A stretch of DNA of 64,000 nt from JBOCEF01 sp050586345 (GTDB taxonomy: Bacteria > Pseudomonadota > Alphaproteobacteria > Rhodobacterales > Rhodobacteraceae). The stretch's first letter is position 1, and every line of letters starts with the position of its first letter. The notes beneath the pieces were generated by a model, which was given only the letters and a program-made list of their open reading frames with translations, was not told the DNA's origin and searched no databases. Made by a program: the position numbers and the translations under genes. Where the stretch lies: contig NZ_JBOCEF010000010.1 of the NCBI RefSeq assembly GCF_050586345.1, forward strand, positions 41,451 through 105,450. Direction: 5' to 3'. Of the stretch, positions 19,055 to 27,515 are shown piece after piece.

Positions 19055-19651
19055 TTGCCCCTTCCCCCCCGCATCCCGGCGGCCCGCACCCTGGCGGCCC
19101 TCGCGCTCGCGCTGCTCGGCGGGGCCGCGCAGGCCCAGACCGCGCTGTTCCCCGCCAACCCGCAGCCGGCCGAGGACGCGCTGAAACCCGGCCTCGCCGT
19201 CTGGTACGCCTACCCGCCCGAGGTGCGCGGGCTGCGCGACGTGACCTACTGGCTCGAGGACGGGAAGGAGGCCGGGCCGCCGCTGGTCGGCTTCGACTAC
19301 ATGGACAGCGAACCGGGCGCGCCGATCCTGACCGCCAAGCGGGCCGAGATGGTGGCGGCCGAGATCAAGGGCTACCTGCGCTTCGACGCGCCCGGGACCT
19401 GGGCGCTGGAGGTGCACAGCAATGACGGGATCGAGTTCGGCCTCGGCGGCCAGACCGTCGACAGCTACGGGACCCGCCGCGCCTGCGACACCAATGGCTG
19501 GGTCCAGGTCTCGGTCCCCCGGGCGGGCTGGTACAAGGTCGACACCCTGTTCTTCCAGCGCCTGAACACGGCCTGCCTGATGATGCGCTGGCGCAAGCCC
19601 GACGGGACCGAGGAATGGACCCCGACCGACGCCTGGGCCTATACCGACTGA
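19055..19651 (+). CDS. Exported PA14-like domain protein, probable TTG start
   Basis: 198 residues. No ATG fits the frame. The TTG at 19055 is preceded by AACGGAGACC, giving a Shine-Dalgarno-like GGAG 6 bp upstream, and the reading then begins with a clear signal peptide (AARTLAALALALLGGAAQA). The body, with GYLRFDAPGTWALEVHSNDG then IEFGLGGQTVDSY and VPRAGWYKVDTLFFQRLNTA, resembles the PA14 beta-barrel found in carbohydrate-active and adhesin proteins. A single compact domain, so it is likely periplasmic or secreted. The ligand is unknown. Confidence 0.7.
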   Translation: MPLPPRIPAARTLAALALALLGGAAQAQTALFPANPQPAEDALKPGLAVWYAYPPEVRGLRDVTYWLEDGKEAGPPLVGFDYMDSEPGAPILTAKRAEMVAAEIKGYLRFDAPGTWALEVHSNDGIEFGLGGQTVDSYGTRRACDTNGWVQVSVPRAGWYKVDTLFFQRLNTACLMMRWRKPDGTEEWTPTDAWAYTD

Positions 19652-19678
19652 CGCGCGGGGGGCCGGGGGGCTTCGCCC

Positions 19679-20617
19679 TCAGCCGTGGCGCACGAGGTCG
19701 ACGAACACCTCTTCAAGGTCCGGCTCCTCGGTCGCGATATCGAGGAGCTGCACCCCCTCCGCCGCCAGCGCCGACAGGATCGTCCCCGCGTTCAGCCGCG
19801 CGCGCGAATAGCTGACCGCCAGCGCGCCATCCGCGCGCAGCTCTCCGGTCGCGCCCTCGGGCAGCGCCGGGACCGCGGCCAGCGGCGTCGCCGGGGTGAC
19901 GATCAGCGTCTTGCCGTCGAGCCGGTGCAGCAGGGCCGAGGTCTCGTCATTCGCGATCACCTCGCCATGGTTGATGACGGCGATGCGGTCGCACAGGGCC
20001 TCGGCCTCTTCCAGGTAATGGGTGGTGAGGATGATGGTGGTCCCGGCCTTGTTCAGCTCCATCACGTAATCCCAGAGCGACCGGCGCAGCTCGATGTCCA
20101 CGCCCGCGGTCGGCTCGTCCAGCACCAGCACCGCCGGGCGATGCACCAGCGCCTTGGCCACCAGCAGCCGCCGCTTCATGCCGCCCGAGAGGCTGCGCGC
20201 ATAGGCGTCCGCCTTGTCGGTCAGCCCGAGGCGGGCGAGGATTTCATCCGTGCGCCGTTCGCGCTTCGGCACCGCGTAAAGGCCCGCCTGCACCTCCATC
20301 GCCGCGCGGGGCGTGAAGAACGGGTCCATGTTCAGCTCCTGCGGGACCACGCCGATGGCGGCGCGGGCCTGGCGGGGGTTCTCGTCCTGGTCGAAGCCCC
20401 AGATCCGCACCGAGCCCTCGGTCTTGTTCACCAGCCCGGCGAGGATGTTGATGATGGTGGACTTGCCCGCCCCGTTCGGCCCCAGCAGGCCGAAGACCGA
20501 TCCGCGCGGGATGTCGAGGTCGACGCCCTTGAGCGCCTCCTTGGCCGAGGGCCCGGAGCCGTAGATCTTGCGCAGGCCGCGGACCGAGATGGCGGCGTCG
20601 GGCTTCACGTCGGTCAT
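19679..20617 (-). CDS. ABC-2 type transporter ATP-binding protein (no adjacent permease)
   Basis: 312-residue ABC ATPase of the DRA/CcmA-like exporter class. Walker A GPNGAGKST at 46-54, Q-loop around VPQELN (91-96), signature LSGGMKRR at 143-150, Walker B LVLDEPTAGVD with E168, and the H-loop TTHYLEEAE. The C-terminal region after about 220 is the usual DRA extension, ending DLEEVFVDLVRHG. The expected ABC-2 permease is not beside it: downstream is a plus-strand gene and upstream is a divergent small gene. The partner must be elsewhere or lost. The substrate is unknown. Confidence 0.92.
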   Translation of the reverse strand: MTDVKPDAAISVRGLRKIYGSGPSAKEALKGVDLDIPRGSVFGLLGPNGAGKSTIINILAGLVNKTEGSVRIWGFDQDENPRQARAAIGVVPQELNMDPFFTPRAAMEVQAGLYAVPKRERRTDEILARLGLTDKADAYARSLSGGMKRRLLVAKALVHRPAVLVLDEPTAGVDIELRRSLWDYVMELNKAGTTIILTTHYLEEAEALCDRIAVINHGEVIANDETSALLHRLDGKTLIVTPATPLAAVPALPEGATGELRADGALAVSYSRARLNAGTILSALAAEGVQLLDIATEEPDLEEVFVDLVRHG

Positions 20618-20815
20618 GGGGGTTCTCCTGCGTCAGCGTCGGAGCCCTGACATAACCCGCCCTGCGGCGCGTGCAAGCCGAAGGATGCCGCGCGCGGACG
20701 TGCGCCCCCCCGCGGCGCCGCGCCCGCCCCCGCGCCGCCCGCCGCGCCTTGCCGCCCACGCCCGCCCCGCTATGATGCGCGCAAGCCGCGCAGTCCTTGC
20801 ACGATGGAGTTCGCC

Positions 20816-21007
20816 ATGACCCGCCCCGCCCCCGAATCCGAGACCGTCACCAAGACCCGCGTCGCCTGCGACGGCGGCGAGGGCGCGCTCGGCCATCCCC
20901 GCGTCTGGCTGTCGATCCCCGAGGCCGAGGGCTTCGTCGAATGCGGCTATTGCGACAAGCGCTTCATCCTCAAGGGCGGCCCGGCCGACGCCTCCACGGA
21001 CGCCTGA
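20816..21007 (+). CDS. Zinc-finger domain protein (CHCC type)
   Basis: 63 residues from the second ATG at 20816, chosen because GGAG lies 6 bp before it; an ATG 12 bp upstream is in frame. The CHCC zinc-finger pattern is C18, H27, C43 and C46 (GHPRVWL and CGYCDKRF). This family resembles the zinc-binding part of the mitochondrial complex I subunit NDUFS6 and is typical of alphaproteobacteria. It stands just ahead of polA. Confidence 0.85.
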   Translation: MTRPAPESETVTKTRVACDGGEGALGHPRVWLSIPEAEGFVECGYCDKRFILKGGPADASTDA

Positions 21008-21015
21008 GCGCCCCC

Positions 21016-23922
21016 GTGACCGACGCGAAAGACGCGCCCGCCGCCGCCGACGCCCTGCCCCCCATCGGTCCCGGCGACCACCTGCAGCTGGTCGACGGCT
21101 CGGGCTTCATCTTCCGCGCCTATCACGCGCTGCCGCCGCTGACGCGCAAATCCGACGGCCTCCCCGTGGGGGCCGTCTCGGGCTTTTGCAACATGCTTCA
21201 CCGGCTGGTGGAGGCGCACAAGACCGACCCCGACGGCCCCACCCATGCCGCGGTGATCTTCGATGCGAAGGGCAAGACCTTCCGCAACGACATCTACCCC
21301 GAGTACAAGGCCCACCGCCCCCCGGCGCCGGAGGACCTCGTCCCCCAGTTCCCGCTGATCCGCGACGCCACCCGCGCCTTCAACCTGCCCTGCATCGAGA
21401 TGGAGGGCTGGGAGGCCGACGACATCATCGCCACCTATGCCGACCAGGCCCGGGCGGCGGGCGCGCGGGTGACCATCATCTCCTCCGACAAGGACCTGAT
21501 GCAGCTCGTGGGCGACGGGGTGCGGATGCTCAAGCCCGGCCTCAAGGGCAAGGATGACGAGATCATCGAGGACGAGGGCGTCATCGCCTATTTCGGCGTC
21601 GGCCCGGACCGGGTGACCGACGTTCAGGCGCTGGCCGGCGATTCCGTCGACAACGTGCCCGGCGCGCCCGGGATCGGGCTGAAGACCGGCGCCAAGCTGA
21701 TCCAGGAGTTCGGCGACCTCGAAACCCTGCTGGCCCGGGCCGAGGAGATCAAGCAGCCCAAGCGCCGCCAGACCCTGATCGAGATGGCCGAGCAGATCCG
21801 CATCTCGAAACGGCTGGTGGAGCTGTCGCGCGAGGTGCCGGTCGAGGACCCGCCCGGCGCGCTGGCGCTGCGCGACCCGGACCCGGCGGCGCTGATCGGC
21901 TTCCTGAAGGCGATGGAGTTCCGCACCCTGACCACCCGCATCGCCGCGGTGCTGGACGCGGATGCGGGGGAGATCGACGCCGCCCCGGGCGCCGCCGCCG
22001 CCCCCGCGGCGAAACCCGCGCTGGATGCGCCGGCCGAGCCGGGCGGCCCCGACCCGGCGGTCACCGCCCCCATCGACCGCGAAAAATACGAGATCGTCCG
22101 CGACGCCGAGGCGCTGCGCCGCTGGATCGCCCGCGCCACCGACCTCGGGGCCGTGGCGGTGGACACCGAGACGACCTCCTTGAACGAAATGCAGGCCGAG
22201 CTGGTGGGCGTATCGCTCGCCACCGAACCGGGCGTGGCCTGCTACATCCCCCTCGGGCATACCGAGGGCGACGGCGACCTGCTGGGCGCCGCCCAGCGCG
22301 CCGCGGGGCAGATGGAGCTTGAGGAGGCGCTGGACCTGCTGCGCCCCATGCTCGCCGATCCCGCGGTGATGAAGATCGGGCAGAACCTGAAATACGACCT
22401 CAAGGTCCTGCGCCGCCACGGGGTCGAGGTCTCGCCCATCGACGACACCATGCTGATGTCCTACGCCGCCGCCGCGGGGCTGCATGGGCACGGGATGGAC
22501 GAGCTGGCGAAGCGCTGGCTCGACCATGAGTGCATCCCGATCAAGGAGCTGATCGGCTCCGGCAAATCCGCCATCACCTTCGACAAGGTCTCCATCGACA
22601 AGGCCGCGCCCTATGCGGCCGAGGATGCCGACGTCACCCTGCGCCTGCACCGGCTGCTGAAGCCGGAACTGTCGCGCAACGCCGTCACCGCGGTCTACGA
22701 GGTGATGGAGCGCCCGCTGGTTCCCGTCCTTGCGACGATGGAGATGCACGGCATCCTGGTGGACCGCAACAAGCTCTCGCAGCTGTCCAACGGCTTCGCC
22801 CAGCGCATGGCGGGGTATGAGGCCGAGATCAAGGAGCTTGCGGGGCGGGACTTCAACGTCGGCTCGCCCAAGCAGTTGGGGGAGATCCTGTTCGACGAGC
22901 TGGAGCTGCCCGGCGGCAAGAAGGGCAAGAACGGCGCCTGGGGCACCGGCGCGGACGTGCTGGAGACGCTGGCCGCCGAGCATGGCTCGGAGCTGGCCGC
23001 GCGGGTGCTGGACTGGCGCTCCCTCTCGAAGCTGAAATCGACCTACACGGACGCGCTGCAGGGGCATATCGACCCCGACACCGGCCGCGTGCACACCAGC
23101 TTCAGCCTGGCGGCGACGACCACGGGGCGGCTCGCCTCGACCGATCCGAACCTGCAGAACATCCCCGTGCGCACCGAGGCGGGGCGGGAGATCCGCCAGG
23201 CCTTCATCGCGGGCGAGGGGAACGTGATCCTGTCCCTCGATTACAGCCAGATCGAGCTGCGGATCCTGGCGCACATCGCCGGGATCGACACCTTGAAAGA
23301 GGCGTTCCGCGAGGGGCTCGACATCCACGCCATGACCGCCTCCGAGGTGTTCGGCGTGCCGATCGAGGGCATGGACCCGATGGTCCGCCGCCAGGCCAAG
23401 GCGATCAATTTCGGGGTGATCTACGGCATCTCGGCTTTCGGCCTCGCCGCCAACCTGCGCATTCCGCAGAAAGAGGCGAAGGCCTTCATCGACGCCTATT
23501 TCGACAAGTTCCCGGGCATCAAGGCCTATATGGACGTGACGAAAGCGGCGGCGAAGGCGGATGGCTATGTCAGCACCCTGTTCGGGCGCAGGATCCACAC
23601 GCCCGAGATCAACGCCAAGGGCCCGCGCGCCGGCTTCGCCGCCCGCGCGGCGATCAACGCGCCGATCCAGGGCTCGGCCGCCGACGTCATCCGCCGCGCC
23701 ATGGTCCGCATCCCCGGCGCGATGGATGCGGCGGGGCTGACCGGGCGGATGCTGCTGCAGGTGCATGACGAACTGCTGTTCGAGGTGCCGGAGGAAGAGG
23801 CAGAAAAGACCATCGAGATCGCCCGCGGGATCATGGAGGGCGCCGCCGAGCCTGCCGTGAAGGTCGACGTGCCGCTGGTGGTCGATGCCGGACAGGGCCG
23901 GAGCTGGGCCGACGCGCATTGA
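21016..23922 (+). CDS. polA: DNA polymerase I
   Basis: Repair and Okazaki-fragment polymerase. 968 residues from a GTG at 21016, 8 bp after the zinc-finger gene; this start is inferred, because no suitable ATG precedes the conserved LVDGSGFIFRAYHALPPL. The 5'-3' exonuclease domain is at about 15-310. The 3'-5' exonuclease keeps D383 and E385 (DTETTSL), so proofreading appears active. The polymerase domain has motif A LDYSQIELRILAHIAG, motif B RRQAKAINFGVIYGIS and motif C QVHDELLFEV. Confidence 0.96.
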   Translation: MTDAKDAPAAADALPPIGPGDHLQLVDGSGFIFRAYHALPPLTRKSDGLPVGAVSGFCNMLHRLVEAHKTDPDGPTHAAVIFDAKGKTFRNDIYPEYKAHRPPAPEDLVPQFPLIRDATRAFNLPCIEMEGWEADDIIATYADQARAAGARVTIISSDKDLMQLVGDGVRMLKPGLKGKDDEIIEDEGVIAYFGVGPDRVTDVQALAGDSVDNVPGAPGIGLKTGAKLIQEFGDLETLLARAEEIKQPKRRQTLIEMAEQIRISKRLVELSREVPVEDPPGALALRDPDPAALIGFLKAMEFRTLTTRIAAVLDADAGEIDAAPGAAAAPAAKPALDAPAEPGGPDPAVTAPIDREKYEIVRDAEALRRWIARATDLGAVAVDTETTSLNEMQAELVGVSLATEPGVACYIPLGHTEGDGDLLGAAQRAAGQMELEEALDLLRPMLADPAVMKIGQNLKYDLKVLRRHGVEVSPIDDTMLMSYAAAAGLHGHGMDELAKRWLDHECIPIKELIGSGKSAITFDKVSIDKAAPYAAEDADVTLRLHRLLKPELSRNAVTAVYEVMERPLVPVLATMEMHGILVDRNKLSQLSNGFAQRMAGYEAEIKELAGRDFNVGSPKQLGEILFDELELPGGKKGKNGAWGTGADVLETLAAEHGSELAARVLDWRSLSKLKSTYTDALQGHIDPDTGRVHTSFSLAATTTGRLASTDPNLQNIPVRTEAGREIRQAFIAGEGNVILSLDYSQIELRILAHIAGIDTLKEAFREGLDIHAMTASEVFGVPIEGMDPMVRRQAKAINFGVIYGISAFGLAANLRIPQKEAKAFIDAYFDKFPGIKAYMDVTKAAAKADGYVSTLFGRRIHTPEINAKGPRAGFAARAAINAPIQGSAADVIRRAMVRIPGAMDAAGLTGRMLLQVHDELLFEVPEEEAEKTIEIARGIMEGAAEPAVKVDVPLVVDAGQGRSWADAH

Positions 23923-23933
23923 GGGGTGGCCCT

Positions 23934-23986
23934 GGGGGAGGGAAGGCATGCATGCCTTCCCTCCCCCGTCGACGCAGTGCGTCGAC
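23934..23986. terminator. Double palindrome downstream of polA
   Basis: A 34-bp perfect palindrome (arms GGGGGAGGGAAGGCATG and complement, no spacer) is followed at once by a second one, GTCGACGCA-G-TGCGTCGAC. It begins 11 bp after the polA stop. The purine-rich arm resembles those of the stem-loops at 12136 and 49659. No T-tract. Confidence 0.6.
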
Positions 23987-24095
23987 CCTCCCATCCGCGC
24001 CTGGCGTTGCGCCTCACGGCAAGCGGAGCGCGTTTGATTTGAGGTTTTCCTCGGCGCAGCGCCCTATATCCGTGACATCGGACCGGAGACCGCCC

Positions 24096-24734
24096 ATGCG
24101 CCGCGCCCTCGCCTTCGCCGCCTCCCTGCTCGCCGCCGCTCCCGCCGCCGCCAACCCGGTGGGCTTCGACGGCTGGACCGAGCAGCGCTTCTCGCTGTTC
24201 TCCTCCAACGATTTCGCGGCCGATGGCGACGCGCTGTCCGTCCGCTCCGACGGCACGGTCAGCCTGCTGTGGACCGCGCTCCCCGCCGCCTACGCCCCCG
24301 CCCGCAACGCGGCCTGGAGCTGGGCCGTCGACGCCTCGGTCCCCGCCACGGACCTGACGGCCAGGGGCGGCGACGACCGGAACCTGGCGCTCTACTTCCT
24401 GTTCCTGCCCGAAGCCGAGGCCGCGGCCGCTCGCGACAAGTCCATCAAGGCGCTGCTGGAGGCCGAGAACGCCCGGGTGCTGATGTATGTCTGGGGCGGC
24501 GACTACGCGGCGGGGCAGATCCTGCCGACGCCCTACCTTGGCGACCGCGGCCGCACCGTGGCGATGCGCAAGGCCGGGGACGGCGCGGCGCGGGAGCGGG
24601 TGGACCTCGCCGCCGATCTCGCCCGCGCCTTCGGCGAGGACCCGGGCGCGCTGGTGGGGCTGGCGGTGTCCGCCGACAGCGACGACACCGACGCGCGGAT
24701 CGTGGCGCGGATCGAGGGGCTGACGGTGGAATAA
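24096..24734 (+). CDS. Exported DUF3047-family protein
   Basis: 212 residues. Signal peptide to about residue 19 (ending AAPAAAN). The core pattern WSWAVDASVPATDLTARGGDD followed by RNLALYFLF, then LMYVWGGDYAAGQIL and AADLARAFGEDPGALVGLAVS matches what I know of DUF3047: a beta-sandwich periplasmic protein of about 200 residues. The function is unknown. GGAG precedes the ATG. The gene stands alone between the polA palindrome and a bidirectional terminator. Confidence 0.8.
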   Translation: MRRALAFAASLLAAAPAAANPVGFDGWTEQRFSLFSSNDFAADGDALSVRSDGTVSLLWTALPAAYAPARNAAWSWAVDASVPATDLTARGGDDRNLALYFLFLPEAEAAAARDKSIKALLEAENARVLMYVWGGDYAAGQILPTPYLGDRGRTVAMRKAGDGAARERVDLAADLARAFGEDPGALVGLAVSADSDDTDARIVARIEGLTVE

Positions 24735-24767
24735 CGCCCCCGCCGCGCGCGCCCGCGCGCAAACTCA

Positions 24768-24797
24768 AAAGGCCGCGCCCCATGGCGCGGCCTTTCT
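24768..24797. terminator. Bidirectional terminator between convergent genes
   Basis: Perfect arms AAAGGCCGCGCC / GGCGCGGCCTTT with a 4-nt loop; the A- and T-runs at either end let it work for both the DUF3047 gene and the minus-strand adenosyltransferase gene. Confidence 0.85.
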
Positions 24798-24833
24798 CCG
24801 TCTCTCCCGGTGCCTCAGCCTTCGCCCCGCCCC

Positions 24834-25406
24834 TCAGCGGTTCGCCCCCGGCGTCCACAGCACGTCGGCCCGCCCCTCGTCATTGGCGATGCGCGCCGCG
24901 CAGAAGAACCAGTCCGACAGCCGGTTCAGGTACTTGAGCGCATGGGGGTTCACCCCCTCCTGCCCCGACAGCTCGACGCACAGCCGCTCCGCCCGGCGGC
25001 TCACTGTCCGGCACAGGTGCAGATGCGCCGCCAGCGCCGTGCCGCCCGGCAGGATGAAGCTGCGCAGGGGCTCGAGCCGCGCCGTCATCGCGTCGATCTC
25101 GGCCTCGAGCCGGTCCACCTGGCTCTCCACCATCCGCAGCGGCGGATACTCGCGCTCGCCGTCCTTCTCGAGGTCCGGCGTGCACAGGTCGGCGCCGAGA
25201 TCGAACAAATCGTTCTGGATCCGCGCCAGCGCCGCATCCGCGTCGCCCTGCGCGTGCAGCCGCGCCATGCCGACCGTGCTGTTGGTCTCGTCCACCGTGC
25301 CATAGGCTTCGACCCGGGCCGAGGCCTTGCCGACGCGGGACCCGTCGCCGAGCGCGGTCTGCCCGGCATCGCCGGTGCGGGTGTAGATCTTGTTCAGCAC
25401 CACCAT
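24834..25406 (-). CDS. Cob(I)alamin adenosyltransferase, PduO type
   Basis: Transfers the adenosyl group of ATP to cob(I)alamin or its diamide precursor, giving the coenzyme B12 form. 190 residues, single-domain PduO class. The N-terminal ATP loop is YTRTGDAGQTALGDG (8-22), followed by VEAYGTVDETNS, and the conserved RRAERLCVEL plus NPHALKYLNRLSDWFFCAAR in the helical bundle. The likely partner gene upstream on the same strand encodes a small two-helix membrane protein. No cobalamin riboswitch was seen ahead of it. Confidence 0.95.
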   Translation of the reverse strand: MVVLNKIYTRTGDAGQTALGDGSRVGKASARVEAYGTVDETNSTVGMARLHAQGDADAALARIQNDLFDLGADLCTPDLEKDGEREYPPLRMVESQVDRLEAEIDAMTARLEPLRSFILPGGTALAAHLHLCRTVSRRAERLCVELSGQEGVNPHALKYLNRLSDWFFCAARIANDEGRADVLWTPGANR

Positions 25407-25516
25407 GGCGCGGCCCTCCTACATGCAAACGGCGCGCGGGGGCCGCGCGCCGGGTCGGATGATAGATCGCGCGCCGCGCGGGGAAACCCCCGGCGGCGGG
25501 AGTCGCCTGCGCGCCG

Positions 25517-25720
25517 TCACTCGCCCATGCGGGCCAGCCACACCGTCAGCAGGATCAGCGCCACCGCGATGGCCTGCACGATGATGCGCAGACGCATGAT
25601 CTTGTTGGCGTATTTGCGGTTGAACTCGCCCCCCTTCGCGAAGCTCCCGACGCCGAACAGCAGCACCAGGAGAACGGCGAAACAGGCGATGGCCGCGATG
25701 AAAAGGACGATCTTGCTCAT
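25517..25720 (-). CDS. Twin-transmembrane-helix small protein (HIG1-like)
   Basis: 67 residues with two hydrophobic helices: about 4-25 (IVLFIAAIACFAVLLVLLFG) and 46-63 (IIVQAIAVALILLTVWLA). They are joined by a basic linker with EFNRKYANKIMRLR. This pattern matches the small HIG1-domain-like proteins of alphaproteobacteria, which are commonly found next to the PduO-type adenosyltransferase gene. The start is the ATG at 25720. A role in assembling or tuning respiratory complexes has been suggested for HIG1 relatives; for this protein that is inference. Confidence 0.82.
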   Translation of the reverse strand: MSKIVLFIAAIACFAVLLVLLFGVGSFAKGGEFNRKYANKIMRLRIIVQAIAVALILLTVWLARMGE

Positions 25721-25964
25721 GAGCGCGAACCTAGCGCCGGGGGGCGCGTTGTCCAGCGCGCAGATGGAGACTCCCGGCGCGGCGGAATCGCGCGCGGTCG
25801 GGGCCCGGACGCGCGCGAACCCGCCGGGGACCGAAGCGATCCGCGCGGGGCGGGGCCGGGGGGAACGCGCGGACACGCGCGGGCGGGCGGGCCGCCGGCG
25901 CCCGAAGGGCGGCAGGCCCGACGGCCCGCGCGGGCGCCCCCAGCCCCCCTCGGGCCCCCGCGCG

Positions 25965-26810
25965 TCACCCCTTGCGCAGCAGCCGGTCCCGCGCCCGGGT
26001 GGTCAGCAGCCGCCGCAGCGCCTCCACCCCCCAGGTCGCCACCGTCACGAAATACCGCGGCTTCGGGCGCGCGGCCTCGCAGGCATGCACCACCCGCCGC
26101 GCCACCGCCTCGGGCGGCAGGTCCACCGGCCCGCGCTTCTGCGGCATCGGCGCCCGCAGCCGCGGGATCACCTGCGCCTCGTAGACCGCCCGCCAGGCCG
26201 AGCCCTCCCACCCGATCCACTTCTCGAAATGCGGGATCGACTTCACCCGGATCGGCGTGTCGATCGGCCCCGGCTCCACCAGGCTCACGTGGATGTCCTT
26301 CGCGCCCGGCAAGTCCATCAGTTCCAGCCGCAAGGTGTCGTACAGCCCCTCCATCGCGAATTTCGTCGCCACGTAGGGCCCGCGATAGCGCATCCCCGCG
26401 ATCCCCAGCACGGAGGAGCACAGCACGATCCGCCCATGCCCCTGCCCCAGCATCACCGGCAGCACCCGCCGCACCAGGTCATGCACGCCGAAGACATTGG
26501 CCTCGAAAATCTCCCGCAGCGCCGCGCGCGGCACATCCGCCACCGCGCCGGGCAAGGCATAGGCGCCGTTCACATAGACCGCGTCCAGCCGCCCCCCCGT
26601 CGCCGCCAGCACCTCCGCCAGCGCCGCTTCGATCGACGTCTCGTCCGCGTGGTCCAGAAGGGGCGCCTCGAACCCCTCAGCCGCCAGCGAAGCGCAGTCC
26701 TCCGCCCTCCGGCACGAGGCGAACACCCGCCAGCCGCGGCCGCGCATCATCCGCGCCGTGGCCAGCCCGATGCCAGAGGAACAGCCGGTGATGAGAATGG
26801 TCCGGGTCAT
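25965..26810 (-). CDS. Short-chain dehydrogenase/reductase
   Basis: 281-residue classical SDR. The cofactor motif TGCSSGIG is at 8-15, and the catalytic residues are N105, S133, Y146 and K150 (YVATK). The usual NNAG structural motif reads VNGAY here. The protein is longer than the 250-residue core, with a C-terminal extension (KPRYFVTVATWGVEALRRLL) typical of SDRs close to retinol/steroid-dehydrogenase relatives. The substrate cannot be predicted. A terminator-like hairpin reading towards this gene lies 30 bp upstream of its start. Confidence 0.9.
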   Translation of the reverse strand: MTRTILITGCSSGIGLATARMMRGRGWRVFASCRRAEDCASLAAEGFEAPLLDHADETSIEAALAEVLAATGGRLDAVYVNGAYALPGAVADVPRAALREIFEANVFGVHDLVRRVLPVMLGQGHGRIVLCSSVLGIAGMRYRGPYVATKFAMEGLYDTLRLELMDLPGAKDIHVSLVEPGPIDTPIRVKSIPHFEKWIGWEGSAWRAVYEAQVIPRLRAPMPQKRGPVDLPPEAVARRVVHACEAARPKPRYFVTVATWGVEALRRLLTTRARDRLLRKG

Positions 26811-26836
26811 GAAAAACGCCTCCCCCCACGCATGAA

Positions 26837-26866
26837 AACGGCCCGGCCATGTCGGCCGGGCCCGTG
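26837..26866 (-). terminator. Minus-strand terminator-like hairpin upstream of the SDR gene
   Basis: On the minus strand a GC-rich stem (GGGCCCGGCC / GGCCGGGCC with a one-base bulge, loop containing ACAT) is followed by TTTTC. It ends about 27 bp before the SDR start. No minus-strand gene precedes it, so it may be an attenuator in the SDR leader or end an unknown transcript. Confidence 0.5.
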
Positions 26867-27515
26867 CAGATGGTCAACGCCTGCCCGCCGCGGCCCGTCG
26901 GCGCGCCCGCCTGCATCGCGGACGCCCGGCGCCGGGCCCCAAGGGGCGGGCGCGGGGGCCGAAACGCGCCCCGGAGGGGATCACGCTCTCGAAAGCGGAC
27001 CCGGAGGTTTCCGTGCCCCCGGGCCAGCCCGGCGCGCCGCGTCCCCACGCGAAGCGCGCCCGGCGAGCCGCGCGCGCAACAGGTCGGCGCAGCCCGCCGC
27101 GCCCCGACCAGAGGGGACGGCCGGAGCGCATCCTCCACGCCGGGCGCACGGGGCGAGTTTTCTGGGCTGACCCGCCGGCGCCGCCAGCGTGGCGCCGCGG
27201 CCCCGGACCACGCCCGCGACCAGCGGTCATGGGGGTCCGGACCCTGCGGCGAAGCCTGTGAAACGCGGGGGCCGCGGCGCCAGCGCCGCCGATCCCGCCC
27301 GTCCAGGCTGTTCTTCAATCCTTCCTCATCATCGGTCCGCCCTCCTCTGGCTCCCGATCACGATGCAATTGGATCAGAAACGCCCGAGTCGCGCCTTGAT
27401 CCAGCCCCGGATCCCGGCCTCGTCCCGCCGATTTCGCCGCCGCGACGCCCCCTCGCCACGCCGCCCCGCGCACGCCCGCTGGACGCGCCGTGAAAGCCGC
27501 GTCATAACCGTTTCC
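26867..27515. other. Gene-free region between the SDR gene and parC
   Basis: About 650 bp of very GC-rich sequence with long open frames on both strands but no residue pattern resembling a real protein and no ribosome-binding site. The last 200 bp before parC are less biased (GATCACGATGCAATTGGATCAG near 27355, here only noted) and probably hold the parC promoter and 5' leader. Confidence 0.45.

Noticed and set aside
20947..23994. A 1000-codon minus-strand frame opposite polA.
   Set aside because: Antisense shadow of polA; no recognisable domain.
24735..25516. Cobalamin riboswitch linked to the adenosyltransferase gene.
   Set aside because: No B12-box-like sequence or large structured leader was found upstream of either minus-strand gene.
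26867..27493. Possible plus-strand protein gene ahead of parC.
   Set aside because: The translation is Arg/Pro/Ala-rich noise with no start signal and no domain.
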